DNA of 35,947 bases from Acidobacteriota bacterium. Its GTDB lineage: Bacteria > Acidobacteriota > Vicinamibacteria > Fen-336. The stretch is taken from positions 1-35,947 of the forward strand of contig JAJDNV010000139.1 in assembly GCA_022340545.1 (NCBI GenBank). Direction: 5' to 3'. The position numbers and the translations under genes are program-made. Below, one piece after another: positions 24,001 to 32,565 of the stretch. The notes below the pieces were generated by a model. That model was not told the DNA's origin and did no database searches. It was given only the letters and a program-made list of their open reading frames with translations. Within the stretch, counting starts at the first letter, position 1; every line of letters starts with the position of its first letter.

Positions 24001-26814
24001 ATGATCCAGCGGCGTTTCAAAAACGCTCTCGTTGTCGGTCTGGGGCTCGCCCTGGCCTCCCTCGGCGTCTACAACATCGTCCTCAAGGCGACCTGGAGCC
24101 TGATGGACGATGGCGTCTTCTGGGAAGCGGCGCCGCAGGGGCTCGTGGCGAGCCGGATCGATCCCGGGGGACCCGGCTCCGAGGCCGGTGTGCGAGCGGG
24201 GGACATCCTGCTCGCCGTGGACGGCCAGGAGGCGCTCAGCCGCTCGGATCTCGAGGCCACGCTGGCCACCCGTCGGTCCGGGGAGCAGATCACCTACTCG
24301 CTCCTGCGGGCTGACGAGAGACGGACGCTCGACGTCACGGTCAGGCCCCTCCCCCCCGGGAATGTGGCCGCTTTCTACTACCTGTCCCTCGTCGGGTTCT
24401 TCAGCCTGATCGTCGGCACGGTGGTGATGCTCCGTCGGCCCGCAGACCGCGTGTCGCTGCATTTCTACTCCGTCTGCGTGCTGTTCTTCCTCGCGTACTC
24501 GATCTCCTACAGCGGGAAGCTCACGTTGCCCGACTGGACGCTGTTCTGGGCCGACTTCCTGGCGCGGCTCTTCCTGCCGGTGGTCTTCCTTCACTTCTGC
24601 CTGATCTTCCCGGAGCGCCGTCTCCGCGCCCAGCGCCTGTGGCTGGTGCCGGCGATCTACATGCCGGCCCTGGTGCTCGCCGGGGCGGCGGCGATGAGTC
24701 ACGCGCTGGGCATGAGCGGGGAGGAGACGGGCGCGCTCTGGAGCATCGTCGGGGCCATCGACCGCATCCAGCCCCTCTACTTTGCCGCCTTCTTCGCCAT
24801 GGCCTTCGCAGTGCTGGTCGACGCCTACCGCCGCACACGAAGCTTGACCGCACGCCGGCAGATCAAGTGGCTGGTCTGGGGCACCGGGGGGGGCGCGGTC
24901 CCCTTTCTCGCCTTCTACGCCCTGCCCTTTGCGCTGGGCCGCGACCCGGGGATGGCCATGGAGCTCGCCGGCTATGTGCCCCTCGCGCTCATCCCGCTCT
25001 CGCTCGCCTACGCGGTGGTCAAGCACCGGCTGATGGATGTGGAGCTGATCGTCCGGCGGGCGCTCGGCTTCGTCATCGCGGTGGCCATCCTCGTGGGAGG
25101 AGCGCTGCTGACCGTCGAGCTCTCCAACGTGCTCTGGGAGGAGCCGCACAACGCCGTCATCGCGTTGCTCAGCGCCCTGGTCGCGGTGCTGCTGTTCACG
25201 CCGGTCAAGAGCCGCCTCCAGGAAGCCCTCGAGCGTCTCTTCTACCGGGAGCGCTACAGCTCGCGCAAGGCCCTGGTGCGGCTCTCCGAGGACCTGAACG
25301 CGGACCTCGACCTCGAGCGGACCAGCGACCGGCTGCTCCAGGGTGTGGCCGCCGCCCTCGGCCTGCGGGAGATGGCACTCTTCCTCCCCGCACCTGACGG
25401 CGGCTTTGTGCCCTTCCGTGCCCGCGGCGTCCCCCGCACCGCCGAGGCCCGTCTGGCCGACCAGGGCCTGATCTCGAGGCTGCAGGCCGGCGAAGCTGTG
25501 GATGTCGAGTCGAGACCGGACGACCACCCCACGCTGGCGCGGCTGGGCCTGGGGTGGCTGTTCCCCTGCCGCGTCAAGGGCGACGTGATCGGCGTGCTGG
25601 GGGTGGGTCGCAAGGACGGGCTGGACCCGCTCAACAGCGAAGAGGTGGATACGCTGAAGACCGTGGCCGCCCATGCGGCCACCGCCATCATGAACGGCCG
25701 TCTGTACCGAAGCCTCCGCTCGAAGGCCGAGGAGCTGCGCGAGCTCAAGGATTACAGCGAGAACATCCTCGAGAGCCTCGATTCGGGAATCGTGGTTCTT
25801 GGCCTCGACGGCGAGATCAAGAGCTGGAACCGGGCGATGGAATCGCTGTACGGGCGCAAGCGCGAGGAAGTGCTGGGCCGGCCGCTCGGCGAGGTTCTTC
25901 CCGACACGTTCATGAAGGCGCTGCAGGGAACGCTGGGTCTGGGCGACCAGGGCGAGATCGGCCACATCTACAAGCTGCATCTTCAGGCCACGGACGGCCG
26001 AAGCCTGATGGTCAACATCTCGATCGCGCCTTTCCAGGAGGGACCGGCCGAGCGCTGCGGCACGATCCTCATCCTCGACGACGTCACCGCTCGGGCCCGC
26101 CTCGAGGAGCAGCTCCAGCACACCGAGAAGATGGCCTCGGTAGGCCTCCTCGCGGCCGGGGTCGCCCACGAGGTGAATACGCCCCTGGCCGGGATCTCGT
26201 CCTACACCCAGCTTCTGCGGGGACAGATGAACGAGCCGGAGGCCCGGGGCCAGCTGCTGGACAAGATCGAGAAGCAGAGTTTCCGCGCCGCCAAGATCAT
26301 CAACAGCCTGCTGAACTTCTCCCGATCCAGCGGAACCGGGCCGGAGCAGGTGGACGTCAACAAGGCCCTCGTCGACGTCCTCTCGCTCGTCGAGCATCAG
26401 CTGTCCGGGTCACGCATCCGCGTGCGCCGCGAGCTCGCGAGCGACCTCCCTCCAGTCCGAGGGAACGAGAACCGCATTCAGCAGGTGTTCTTCAACCTGA
26501 TCCTGAACGCCCGCGACGCCATGCCTCGCGGAGGATGGCTGACGCTGGTCACCTACGCCGACACCGACACCGTCGTAGTCGAGGTGAAGGACACCGGGCA
26601 CGGGATCCGTCGCGAGCACGTCCGCCGCATCTACGATCCCTTCTTCACGACCAAGGGGATCGGCCGGGGCACCGGGCTCGGGCTCAGCGTCTCCTACGGC
26701 ATCGTCCAGGAGATCGGGGGTGCCATCTTCGTGGAGAGCACCCCGGGCCAGGGCACACAGTTCCAGGTCGCACTGCCTGCTCTCGTCGTGTCCGAGGCTG
26801 CGCAACAGGGTTGA
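24001..26814 (+). CDS. Membrane sensor histidine kinase: PDZ, multi-TM, GAF, PAS, HisKA, HATPase
   Basis: A 937-residue sensor kinase. A first membrane helix (about 8-28) leads to a periplasmic PDZ domain (about 45-117: SRIDPGGPGSEAGVRAGDI, LLAVDGQEALSRSD). About eight more helices follow (about 125-400), then a GAF domain (about 427-572), a PAS domain (about 584-699: SLDSGIVVLGLDGEIKSWNR), HisKA with phospho-acceptor His723 in AAGVAHEVNTPL, and HATPase_c with NLILNARDAM, DTGHGI, DPFFTTK and GTGLGLS. The kinase core is of the NtrB type. ATG 24001 is chosen because the predicted sigma54 start site would exclude the in-frame TTG at 23962; the Shine-Dalgarno is weak. The response-regulator gene starts one base after its stop codon. 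The PDZ suggests sensing of misfolded or C-terminal peptides, or of a protease partner. Confidence 0.93.
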   Translation: MIQRRFKNALVVGLGLALASLGVYNIVLKATWSLMDDGVFWEAAPQGLVASRIDPGGPGSEAGVRAGDILLAVDGQEALSRSDLEATLATRRSGEQITYSLLRADERRTLDVTVRPLPPGNVAAFYYLSLVGFFSLIVGTVVMLRRPADRVSLHFYSVCVLFFLAYSISYSGKLTLPDWTLFWADFLARLFLPVVFLHFCLIFPERRLRAQRLWLVPAIYMPALVLAGAAAMSHALGMSGEETGALWSIVGAIDRIQPLYFAAFFAMAFAVLVDAYRRTRSLTARRQIKWLVWGTGGGAVPFLAFYALPFALGRDPGMAMELAGYVPLALIPLSLAYAVVKHRLMDVELIVRRALGFVIAVAILVGGALLTVELSNVLWEEPHNAVIALLSALVAVLLFTPVKSRLQEALERLFYRERYSSRKALVRLSEDLNADLDLERTSDRLLQGVAAALGLREMALFLPAPDGGFVPFRARGVPRTAEARLADQGLISRLQAGEAVDVESRPDDHPTLARLGLGWLFPCRVKGDVIGVLGVGRKDGLDPLNSEEVDTLKTVAAHAATAIMNGRLYRSLRSKAEELRELKDYSENILESLDSGIVVLGLDGEIKSWNRAMESLYGRKREEVLGRPLGEVLPDTFMKALQGTLGLGDQGEIGHIYKLHLQATDGRSLMVNISIAPFQEGPAERCGTILILDDVTARARLEEQLQHTEKMASVGLLAAGVAHEVNTPLAGISSYTQLLRGQMNEPEARGQLLDKIEKQSFRAAKIINSLLNFSRSSGTGPEQVDVNKALVDVLSLVEHQLSGSRIRVRRELASDLPPVRGNENRIQQVFFNLILNARDAMPRGGWLTLVTYADTDTVVVEVKDTGHGIRREHVRRIYDPFFTTKGIGRGTGLGLSVSYGIVQEIGGAIFVESTPGQGTQFQVALPALVVSEAAQQG

Positions 26815-26815
26815 G

Positions 26816-28255
26816 ATGAAGAAGGAGTCGGTCCTCGTCGTCGACGACGAGGAGGTGATGCGCGACGTGCTCGGGAGCCTGCTCACACAGGCCGGATACG
26901 AGGCGTCTCTCGCCCCGAACGGCCACGAGGGCCTTGAGCTTGCCCGCAAGGGCTCCTACTCCGCCGCCCTCGTCGACATGATGCTGCCCGAGATGGACGG
27001 GATGACCGTCCTCGAAGAGCTGAAGAAGATCGACCCAGAGCTCGTGGTGTTGATGATCACCGCCTTCGCCTCGGTGGAGACGGCGATCGCCGCCATGCGG
27101 AGGGGCGCCTACGACTACGTCGCCAAGCCCTTCAAGCACGAGGAGCTGCTCCACGCGCTGGCCAACGCCCTCAACCACCGGCGCCTGGAGGACGAGAACC
27201 GGCAGCTTCGCTCCGCGCTCCGGGATCAGGGGCGGTTCATGGAGATCGTGGGCAAGAGTCCGCGCATGCTCCAGGTCTTCCAGCTCATCGCGCAGGCCGC
27301 ACCCTCGCGTTCCACCATCCTCGTCGTCGGGGAGAGCGGCACCGGCAAGGAGCTCGCGGCCAAGGCAATCCACGCGAACTCCCCCCGCAAGGACAAGCCG
27401 TTCGTCGTGGTGAACTCGGGAAGCCTTCCTCACGACCTCCTCGAGTCCAACCTGTTCGGGCACGTCAAGGGTGCCTTCACCGGTGCGGTCTACGCGAAGA
27501 AGGGCCTCTTCGAGCTCGCGGACAAAGGCACACTCTTCTTCGACGAGATCGGGAACGTCCCCCTCGAGACCCAGTCCAAGCTGCTGCGTGTCATGCAGGA
27601 GCGGGAGTTCATGCGGCTGGGTGGCGTCGAGACGATCAAGGTCGACGTCCGGGTCGTGGCCGCGACGAACGTGGACCTCCGCCGGGCCGTCGACGAGGGA
27701 CGGTTCCGGGAGGATCTGTACTACCGGTTGAACGTGATCGCCGTCCCTCTCCCTCCCCTGCGGCAACGCAAAGAGGACATCCCCGCGCTCGTGCAGCACT
27801 TCACGGACAAGTACGCCCAAGAGAACGAAAAGCAGGTCGAGGGCGTCGCCCCGGAGGTGCTGCAGACCCTGCTTGACTATGACTGGCCGGGAAACGTCCG
27901 CGAGCTCGAGAACGTGATCGAGCGTGGAGTCGTCCTGACCACCGGGCCCTTGATCGGCAAGGAGCTGGTGCCCGAGCATGTGCGCAGCAGCCCCAGCTTT
28001 CATATCCCCCAGGTGGCGGTTCCCCCCGAGGGCATCAACCTGCGGGAGGTGATCGCCCACTTCGAGCGGCGGCTCATCGAGTCCACCCTCGAGACCACCG
28101 GCGGAGTGCAGAAGGACGCGGCGCGGCTCCTGGGCCTCAAGCCCACGACGCTCAACGAGATGATCAAGCGACACAGTATCCTGCTGCCTCGCGACCGGGA
28201 GCGCCGCAACGGGGCCCGCGAGGAGGCCAGCGCAGCCAAGACGTCGCCCGCCTGA
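26816..28255 (+). CDS. Sigma54-dependent response regulator (NtrC family)
   Basis: A 479-residue activator. The receiver domain (5-118) has the acidic pair Asp10/Asp11, phospho-acceptor Asp54 (ALVDMMLPEMDG), Thr82 and Lys104 (AKPF). The AAA+ domain (about 143-375) has Walker A GESGTGKE (172-179), GAFTGA (219-224, the sigma54 contact loop) and Walker B TLFFDEIGN, plus DWPGNVRELENVIERGV. The C-terminal Fis-type helix-turn-helix is complete (TGGVQKDAARLLGLKPTTLN). ATG 26816 lies one base after the kinase stop, so the pair forms one unit. It should receive phosphate from the upstream kinase, bind upstream sites and open sigma54 promoters, probably including the one at 23937-23952. Target genes beyond that are unknown. 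Confidence 0.97.
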   Translation: MKKESVLVVDDEEVMRDVLGSLLTQAGYEASLAPNGHEGLELARKGSYSAALVDMMLPEMDGMTVLEELKKIDPELVVLMITAFASVETAIAAMRRGAYDYVAKPFKHEELLHALANALNHRRLEDENRQLRSALRDQGRFMEIVGKSPRMLQVFQLIAQAAPSRSTILVVGESGTGKELAAKAIHANSPRKDKPFVVVNSGSLPHDLLESNLFGHVKGAFTGAVYAKKGLFELADKGTLFFDEIGNVPLETQSKLLRVMQEREFMRLGGVETIKVDVRVVAATNVDLRRAVDEGRFREDLYYRLNVIAVPLPPLRQRKEDIPALVQHFTDKYAQENEKQVEGVAPEVLQTLLDYDWPGNVRELENVIERGVVLTTGPLIGKELVPEHVRSSPSFHIPQVAVPPEGINLREVIAHFERRLIESTLETTGGVQKDAARLLGLKPTTLNEMIKRHSILLPRDRERRNGAREEASAAKTSPA

Positions 28256-28266
28256 AGGCCCGCGGC

Positions 28267-28295
28267 TTGACAACCCAGACCGTGGCTGCTAGCCT
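28267..28295 (+). promoter_or_regulatory. Promoter of the DUF4388 gene
   Basis: TTGACA (28267-28272, perfect) lies 17 bases before TAGCCT (28290-28295), with TG at 28287-28288. The start near 28302 gives a leader of about 50 bases. It includes a small CTTAG-CGG-CTAAG inverted repeat (28326-28338) and no Shine-Dalgarno. Confidence 0.6.
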
Positions 28296-28354
28296 CGAAT
28301 CTCCTAATTGGCGGTAGACAAGGCACTTAGCGGCTAAGGCCACCCCTTCGACCC

Positions 28355-29200
28355 ATGGCCTTCCAGGGCTCTCTCGCCGAGCTTCACCTCCCCGACATCA
28401 TCCAGCTCGTCAGCGTGAGCGGGAAGAGCGGGGTCTTCCACCTGACCAACGGCGACTTCGAGGGGCGGATCTTCCTCAAGGACGGAAAGATCGTTCACGC
28501 GGAGCTGGGCGAGCTCTCGGGCGAGGAGGCGGTCTACGAGCTCGCAATCTGGAAACAGGGCGAGTTCCGATTCGACGCGGGGGCCGAGCACCCTCGCCCG
28601 ACGATCCAGAAGAGCAACACGAGCCTCCTCATGGAGGCGGCCCGTCGGCTCGACGAGTGGAGGGTGCTCAACAAGAGGATCCCCTCCCCGGACCACGTCC
28701 CCGAGTTCGTGATTCTCGACAACCGTGAGAGGCAGATCAACCTGAACACCATGGAGTGGCTGCTGCTGTCCAAGATCGACGGCCAGCGTAGCCTTCGGGC
28801 CGTCGCCTCCGCGAACAAGCTCGAGGTCTTCGAGGCGGCCAAGCTGCTCTACGGTCTGGTTGCCACCGGCCTCATACGGATGAGGGATCCGGCGGCCGGG
28901 GCCTCGGCACCGGAGACCGCACCCTCCTCGGCGCACGTGGCCCGTCCCTCCGCGGGGGGGGAAGCCCCGCCGCTGCTCACCCAGCTCAGTCGGGTGCGGG
29001 ACGAGTGCGTGGCCCTACTCGGGCCAGCGGGGGAGAGCGTCGTCCAGCGTCATTTCCAGCACGCTCGCACCGAGATCGAGCAAGGGGCGGGAACGGAGGC
29101 GGTGGAGGCCGCGGTGCAGCAGATCGCGCGAGCCGCCGGTGTCCTGAAGGGAAACGCGGTGGCCGAGGCCGTGCTTCAGCTGGGCCGCAAGCCGCGCTGA
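28355..29200 (+). CDS. DUF4388 (PATAN-like) domain protein
   Basis: A 281-residue cytosolic protein. The N-terminal domain (1 to about 100) is DUF4388: FQGSLAELHLPDIIQLVSVS, GKSGVFHLTNGDFEGRIFLK, GKIVHAELGELSGEEAVYEL and KQGEFRFDAG. Such domains occur in response regulators and motility or gliding regulators and are thought to mediate protein contacts. A winged-helix-like middle (about 130-175: MEWLLLSKIDGQRSLRAVA and KLLYGLVATGLIRM) and an alanine-rich C-terminal helix bundle follow. It has its own promoter after the NtrC-family gene but runs in the same direction and may act in the same pathway. Its 3' end overlaps the convergent glycosyltransferase gene by 25 bases. Role unknown. Confidence 0.88.
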   Translation: MAFQGSLAELHLPDIIQLVSVSGKSGVFHLTNGDFEGRIFLKDGKIVHAELGELSGEEAVYELAIWKQGEFRFDAGAEHPRPTIQKSNTSLLMEAARRLDEWRVLNKRIPSPDHVPEFVILDNRERQINLNTMEWLLLSKIDGQRSLRAVASANKLEVFEAAKLLYGLVATGLIRMRDPAAGASAPETAPSSAHVARPSAGGEAPPLLTQLSRVRDECVALLGPAGESVVQRHFQHARTEIEQGAGTEAVEAAVQQIARAAGVLKGNAVAEAVLQLGRKPR

Positions 29201-30396
29201 TCGGGGCTGGCCGTGATCGAGGCCAGGACCGTCCGCCAGCGCTCGAGGACGACCTCCCAGCGGTAGCTGTCGCGCACGTAGAGACGTCCGTTGGCCCCGA
29301 GGGCCTCACGCAAGACCGGCCGGCCGACCAGCAGGGCCAGGGCCTCTGCGAACTCGTCCGCGTCGTCGTAGAAGAGGCCGGCGTTCGAGCGGAGGCAATG
29401 ATCCTTGAGCACCTCGGAGCGCGCGTTCACCAGGCCGGGGACTCCCAGTGCCATCGCCTCGAGGAGGACGATGGAGAGGCTCTCGTAGGGGCTGGGGCAG
29501 ACGACCGCCTCGGCACCGGCGATGGCCGCCGCCTTTTCCTCCTCTGAGAGATAGCCCAGGTAGCGGACGCCGGCCTGCCCGAGCTCGGGCAGTGCCATCC
29601 GGCCGATCAGGACGAGACTCACGGGGGCATCGGCGGCGTGGACCTGCCGATAGCGCTCGAAGTAGGCCAGCATCTCCGCGCAGCCCTTGCCCGCATCGAT
29701 GCGCCCCGCGTAGAGGACGTAGGGGTCGGTGAGCCCGTGACGGCCGCGAAAGCCTCCGACGTCGGGGCTCGTGGGCACGTCCACACCCATGCCCGCGACC
29801 AGCGCCGGCCTCGTCCCGAGGTCGAAGCGCCCGCGCACCAGCCGCTCTTCGGCCGGGGTCAGGAAGACGAATGCTCGCGGGCGTGCAAAGACTTCGCGAT
29901 AGAGCCTGAGGCGCAGCGGGGGTTCATCGTGGGCGGTGGGGACGAGGACCGCTCGATCCGACGCCACCTCGAGGCCCCGGCAGGTCGGATAGTAGAGATA
30001 CGTGAAGAACACCACCGCCGCGAAGCGGGAGGCCTCCTTCCCCAGTGCGTCGACCAGGCGGGGCACGAACGGCCCCTGGCGGCGCAGCCACTCGGCCTCG
30101 TCCTCGTCGGTGTGGGGTCGGTCGTGGAGCGTGTCCGAGAAGGCGTTGAAGGCCTCGAGGTCCCGCTCTTCCTCGACCGGGAAGCGCCGGATCGTGACTC
30201 CCTCCCGCACCTCCTGCCCCTCCGGAAGCTCGTTGCGCCAGGTCACGTAGTCGCGCGCGCAGGTCGTGAAGACGGTGACCCGGTGCGTGTCGGTGAGGTG
30301 CTCCGCCACCGCCCGGGCCAGGGCCTCCGAGCCACCGGTGACGTCAGGACCGTAGCGCTGCACGACGAAGGCGACGTCGGGTCGGGTGTCGCTCAC
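29176..30396 (-). CDS. GT4-type glycosyltransferase
   Basis: A 406-residue GT-B retaining glycosyltransferase. The N-terminal Rossmann half begins VAFVVQRYGPDVTGGSEALARAVAEHL, with the glycine-rich acceptor loop of GT4 enzymes. The C-terminal half has VLYAGRIDAGKGCAEML, then the nucleotide-sugar ExxxxxxxE motif in CPSPYESLSIVLLEAMALG, and a helical end. It is the last gene of a minus-strand locus and overlaps its upstream neighbour by 4 bases (GTGA at 30396-30393). The product is probably a cell-surface polysaccharide; donor and acceptor are unknown. Start is GTG 30396. Confidence 0.92.
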   Translation of the reverse strand: MSDTRPDVAFVVQRYGPDVTGGSEALARAVAEHLTDTHRVTVFTTCARDYVTWRNELPEGQEVREGVTIRRFPVEEERDLEAFNAFSDTLHDRPHTDEDEAEWLRRQGPFVPRLVDALGKEASRFAAVVFFTYLYYPTCRGLEVASDRAVLVPTAHDEPPLRLRLYREVFARPRAFVFLTPAEERLVRGRFDLGTRPALVAGMGVDVPTSPDVGGFRGRHGLTDPYVLYAGRIDAGKGCAEMLAYFERYRQVHAADAPVSLVLIGRMALPELGQAGVRYLGYLSEEEKAAAIAGAEAVVCPSPYESLSIVLLEAMALGVPGLVNARSEVLKDHCLRSNAGLFYDDADEFAEALALLVGRPVLREALGANGRLYVRDSYRWEVVLERWRTVLASITASPDQRGLRPS

Positions 30397-31454
30397 AGCG
30401 AATCCACGTAGGAGCGCAGCGTCCTCTCGACGGCGTCGGGGGTGAACGCGTCGAGCCGGCGGTCCTGGCCGGCAAGCACCGTTGCTCTCAGGGAGTCGTC
30501 GCGGACCAGGGAGTGGCCGACCTCGGCCACCTCGGGCAGGGACTTCTCCGTGAACTGGACCCCCGCACCCCCGAGGGTGTGGGGGACCGCAGTCGCCGAG
30601 TAGGCGAGCACGGGGACCCGCATCAGCATGGACTCGACCAGGGGTACTCCGAACCCCTCGTGCTCGCTCATCGAGACGAAGACCCCGGCCGCGGCGTAGC
30701 AGGCGAGCAGGTCATCGTGGGACACGTGGCCGAGGAAGACCACCTCCCACGGGGTGAAACCCTCCTCGTAGGCGAGGGCCTGCAGCGCATCGAAGTAGGC
30801 CCGGCGACGCGGACTCTTGCCCACGAGGACGAGCCGCACGTCGGGCGAAATGAAGTGCTTCCAGTAGCTGGCGAGGCGGATGAGATCCTCCGGCCGCTTG
30901 TTCGGGGCGAGTCGTCCCACGAAGAGCAGGTTGGTGAGGCCGTCCTCGAGCATCCGCCGCAGCACGGGAGCAGGCCTCTCCCGATACCGGCGGAAGTCCA
31001 GGTAGATGGGCAGGACTCCGGTGCGACGGAAGCCGAGGGCCTCGAGCTCGAGCCGGTTGAACTCGCTGTCCGCGAGGCCCAGATCCACGTGGAGAGCCAG
31101 GGTGCCGAGCTCCTCGCGCCCGAGGGTGCAGATGCGCACCATCTCGGGGTCCCAGCCCACGAAGTACTCCGGAGGCGTGATGTTGTGGTGCAGGAGGACG
31201 CGGCGGCCCCGGTGCTCGCGGAGGGCGGCGGTGAGGGGCGAGGGCAGCGCGTAGTGGAGGATCACCACGTCAGCCGCCGAGCCCGCGGTCCACTCCGTGA
31301 AGCGACGGCCGTCACCTTCGAGATCGGGGTCCAGCTCGAGCGCGTACACGTCGGCGGTGTACCCCCAGGCCCGGAAGGCGTCTCTCATGAGCCGGGCCGA
31401 GTCCCCGATCGCGTCTCCCCGGTGAAGGGTCGGGACCCACTGGTCGATCCTCAT
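30393..31454 (-). CDS. GT4-type glycosyltransferase (paralogue of the next upstream gene)
   Basis: A 353-residue GT-B enzyme. LHHNITPPEYF, LGLADSEFNRLELEALGFRR and VLPIYLDFRRY mark the N-terminal half; NLLFVGRLAPNKRPEDLI and the ExxxxxxxE motif in MSEHEGFGVPLVESMLM lie in the donor half. These blocks are clearly related to those of the neighbouring 31462-32565 gene, so the pair arose by tandem duplication and then diverged. ATG 31454 follows the neighbour's stop by seven bases. The first 70 residues differ most from the paralogue, which suggests a different acceptor. Confidence 0.92.
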   Translation of the reverse strand: MRIDQWVPTLHRGDAIGDSARLMRDAFRAWGYTADVYALELDPDLEGDGRRFTEWTAGSAADVVILHYALPSPLTAALREHRGRRVLLHHNITPPEYFVGWDPEMVRICTLGREELGTLALHVDLGLADSEFNRLELEALGFRRTGVLPIYLDFRRYRERPAPVLRRMLEDGLTNLLFVGRLAPNKRPEDLIRLASYWKHFISPDVRLVLVGKSPRRRAYFDALQALAYEEGFTPWEVVFLGHVSHDDLLACYAAAGVFVSMSEHEGFGVPLVESMLMRVPVLAYSATAVPHTLGGAGVQFTEKSLPEVAEVGHSLVRDDSLRATVLAGQDRRLDAFTPDAVERTLRSYVDSL

Positions 31455-31461
31455 GACCCGT

Positions 31462-32565
31462 CTACGCCTCCCCCGGCTCTCCTTCGAGCACGGGCCGCAG
31501 ACGGTCGAGGAGAAGGGAACCGAAGTCGGTGGCCCGCACCTCGCTCATCGCCCGCTCCTGGGTGGCAAGCACCTCGCGGCGCAGCCCCTCGTCCCGGCGG
31601 AGCCGGCCCAGGAGCTCGGCGACCTCCGCCGGCCGCTTGTCGCTCAGCAGAACCCCGCCCCCATGGAGCGTCTCCCGGACCGCGCCCGCATCGAACGCGA
31701 CCACCGGCACGCCGAAGTGCATGGCCTCCTGCAGGGGAACGCAGAAGCCCTCGTGCTCGGAGAGGCAGAGGAACAGATCGGCCACGCGGTAGTAGGCGTA
31801 CAGCTCGTCGTCGTCCACCTGGCCGGTGAAGACGACCTCGTCGAGACGCAGCTCGCTCACCAGCTCTCGCAGCCGGTCGAAGTACCGCTCGAAGCCCCGG
31901 TGGTCCCCGACCAGGAGAAGGCGGCTGCGGGGCTCCACCCAGCGCTGATAAGCGGCGAAGACCCGCACGAGGTCCTCGATCCTCTTGTTGGGGATGATGC
32001 GCCCGACGAAGAGGATGTTCGTGCGGTCGTCCTCGTAGAGCCGACGCACGACCGGCGAGGGCGGCCGGTCGTAGAGCGAGAGATCGAGGACGATGGGCAG
32101 AACCGCGGTGCGTCGGAACCCGGCCGTCTCCAGCTCACGACGGTTGTACTCGCTGTCGCCGAGGCCGAGCTCGGCCCGGGACGCGAATGCAGCCACCTCG
32201 CGACGGCCGTGGTGGCACAACCCGGCGAGGTGCGGGTGGAAGCCGAGAAAGAACGAGGCCGGGGTGATGTTGTGATAGATGGCCACTAGCGGGTCCGACG
32301 AGTGGAAGGCGAGCCGACCGGCGGCGGACCCGATCGAGAGATGAAGGAGGCAGATGGTCTGCGGGGAGGACGCGTCCCGGTACTCCCAGAGCGGCCGTGC
32401 GAGGTGCGCCATCCGAGGGTGGACCTTCTCCGCAAAGATGTCGGAGTCGAAGCCGGCCGCGCTCAGGTGGCCCTGGATGGCGAGGGCTTCGTTGCTGATG
32501 GCGTCGCCGTAGGAGAGGGCGGCGAGCAGTTGATGCACCCGCCGGGGGCGTGGGGATCGGGTCAT
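31462..32565 (-). CDS. GT4-type glycosyltransferase
   Basis: A 367-residue GT-B enzyme. N-terminal blocks are HQLLAALSYGDAISNEALAI, AIYHNITPASFFLGFHPH and LGLGDSEYNRRELETAGFRR. The donor half has NILFVGRIIPNKRIEDLVRV and the ExxxxxxxE motif in LSEHEGFCVPLQEAMHFG. I set the start at ATG 32565, which overlaps the stop of the upstream coiled-coil gene by 4 bases (ATGA). The frame is open further upstream, but that part is the antisense-like shadow of the neighbour. It is the likely parent or sister of the gene at 30393-31454. Confidence 0.92.
   Translation of the reverse strand: MTRSPRPRRVHQLLAALSYGDAISNEALAIQGHLSAAGFDSDIFAEKVHPRMAHLARPLWEYRDASSPQTICLLHLSIGSAAGRLAFHSSDPLVAIYHNITPASFFLGFHPHLAGLCHHGRREVAAFASRAELGLGDSEYNRRELETAGFRRTAVLPIVLDLSLYDRPPSPVVRRLYEDDRTNILFVGRIIPNKRIEDLVRVFAAYQRWVEPRSRLLLVGDHRGFERYFDRLRELVSELRLDEVVFTGQVDDDELYAYYRVADLFLCLSEHEGFCVPLQEAMHFGVPVVAFDAGAVRETLHGGGVLLSDKRPAEVAELLGRLRRDEGLRREVLATQERAMSEVRATDFGSLLLDRLRPVLEGEPGEA

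Noticed and set aside
23662-26397. Open frame of about 900 codons antisense to the histidine kinase
   Set aside because: It is a high-G+C shadow: the plus-strand frame carries complete PDZ, PAS, HisKA and HATPase motifs, while the antisense product has no domain and many His/Gln/Arg runs.
28326-28338. CTTAG-CGG-CTAAG inverted repeat in the DUF4388 leader as an operator
   Set aside because: Five-base arms are too short to separate from chance and no second copy was seen.
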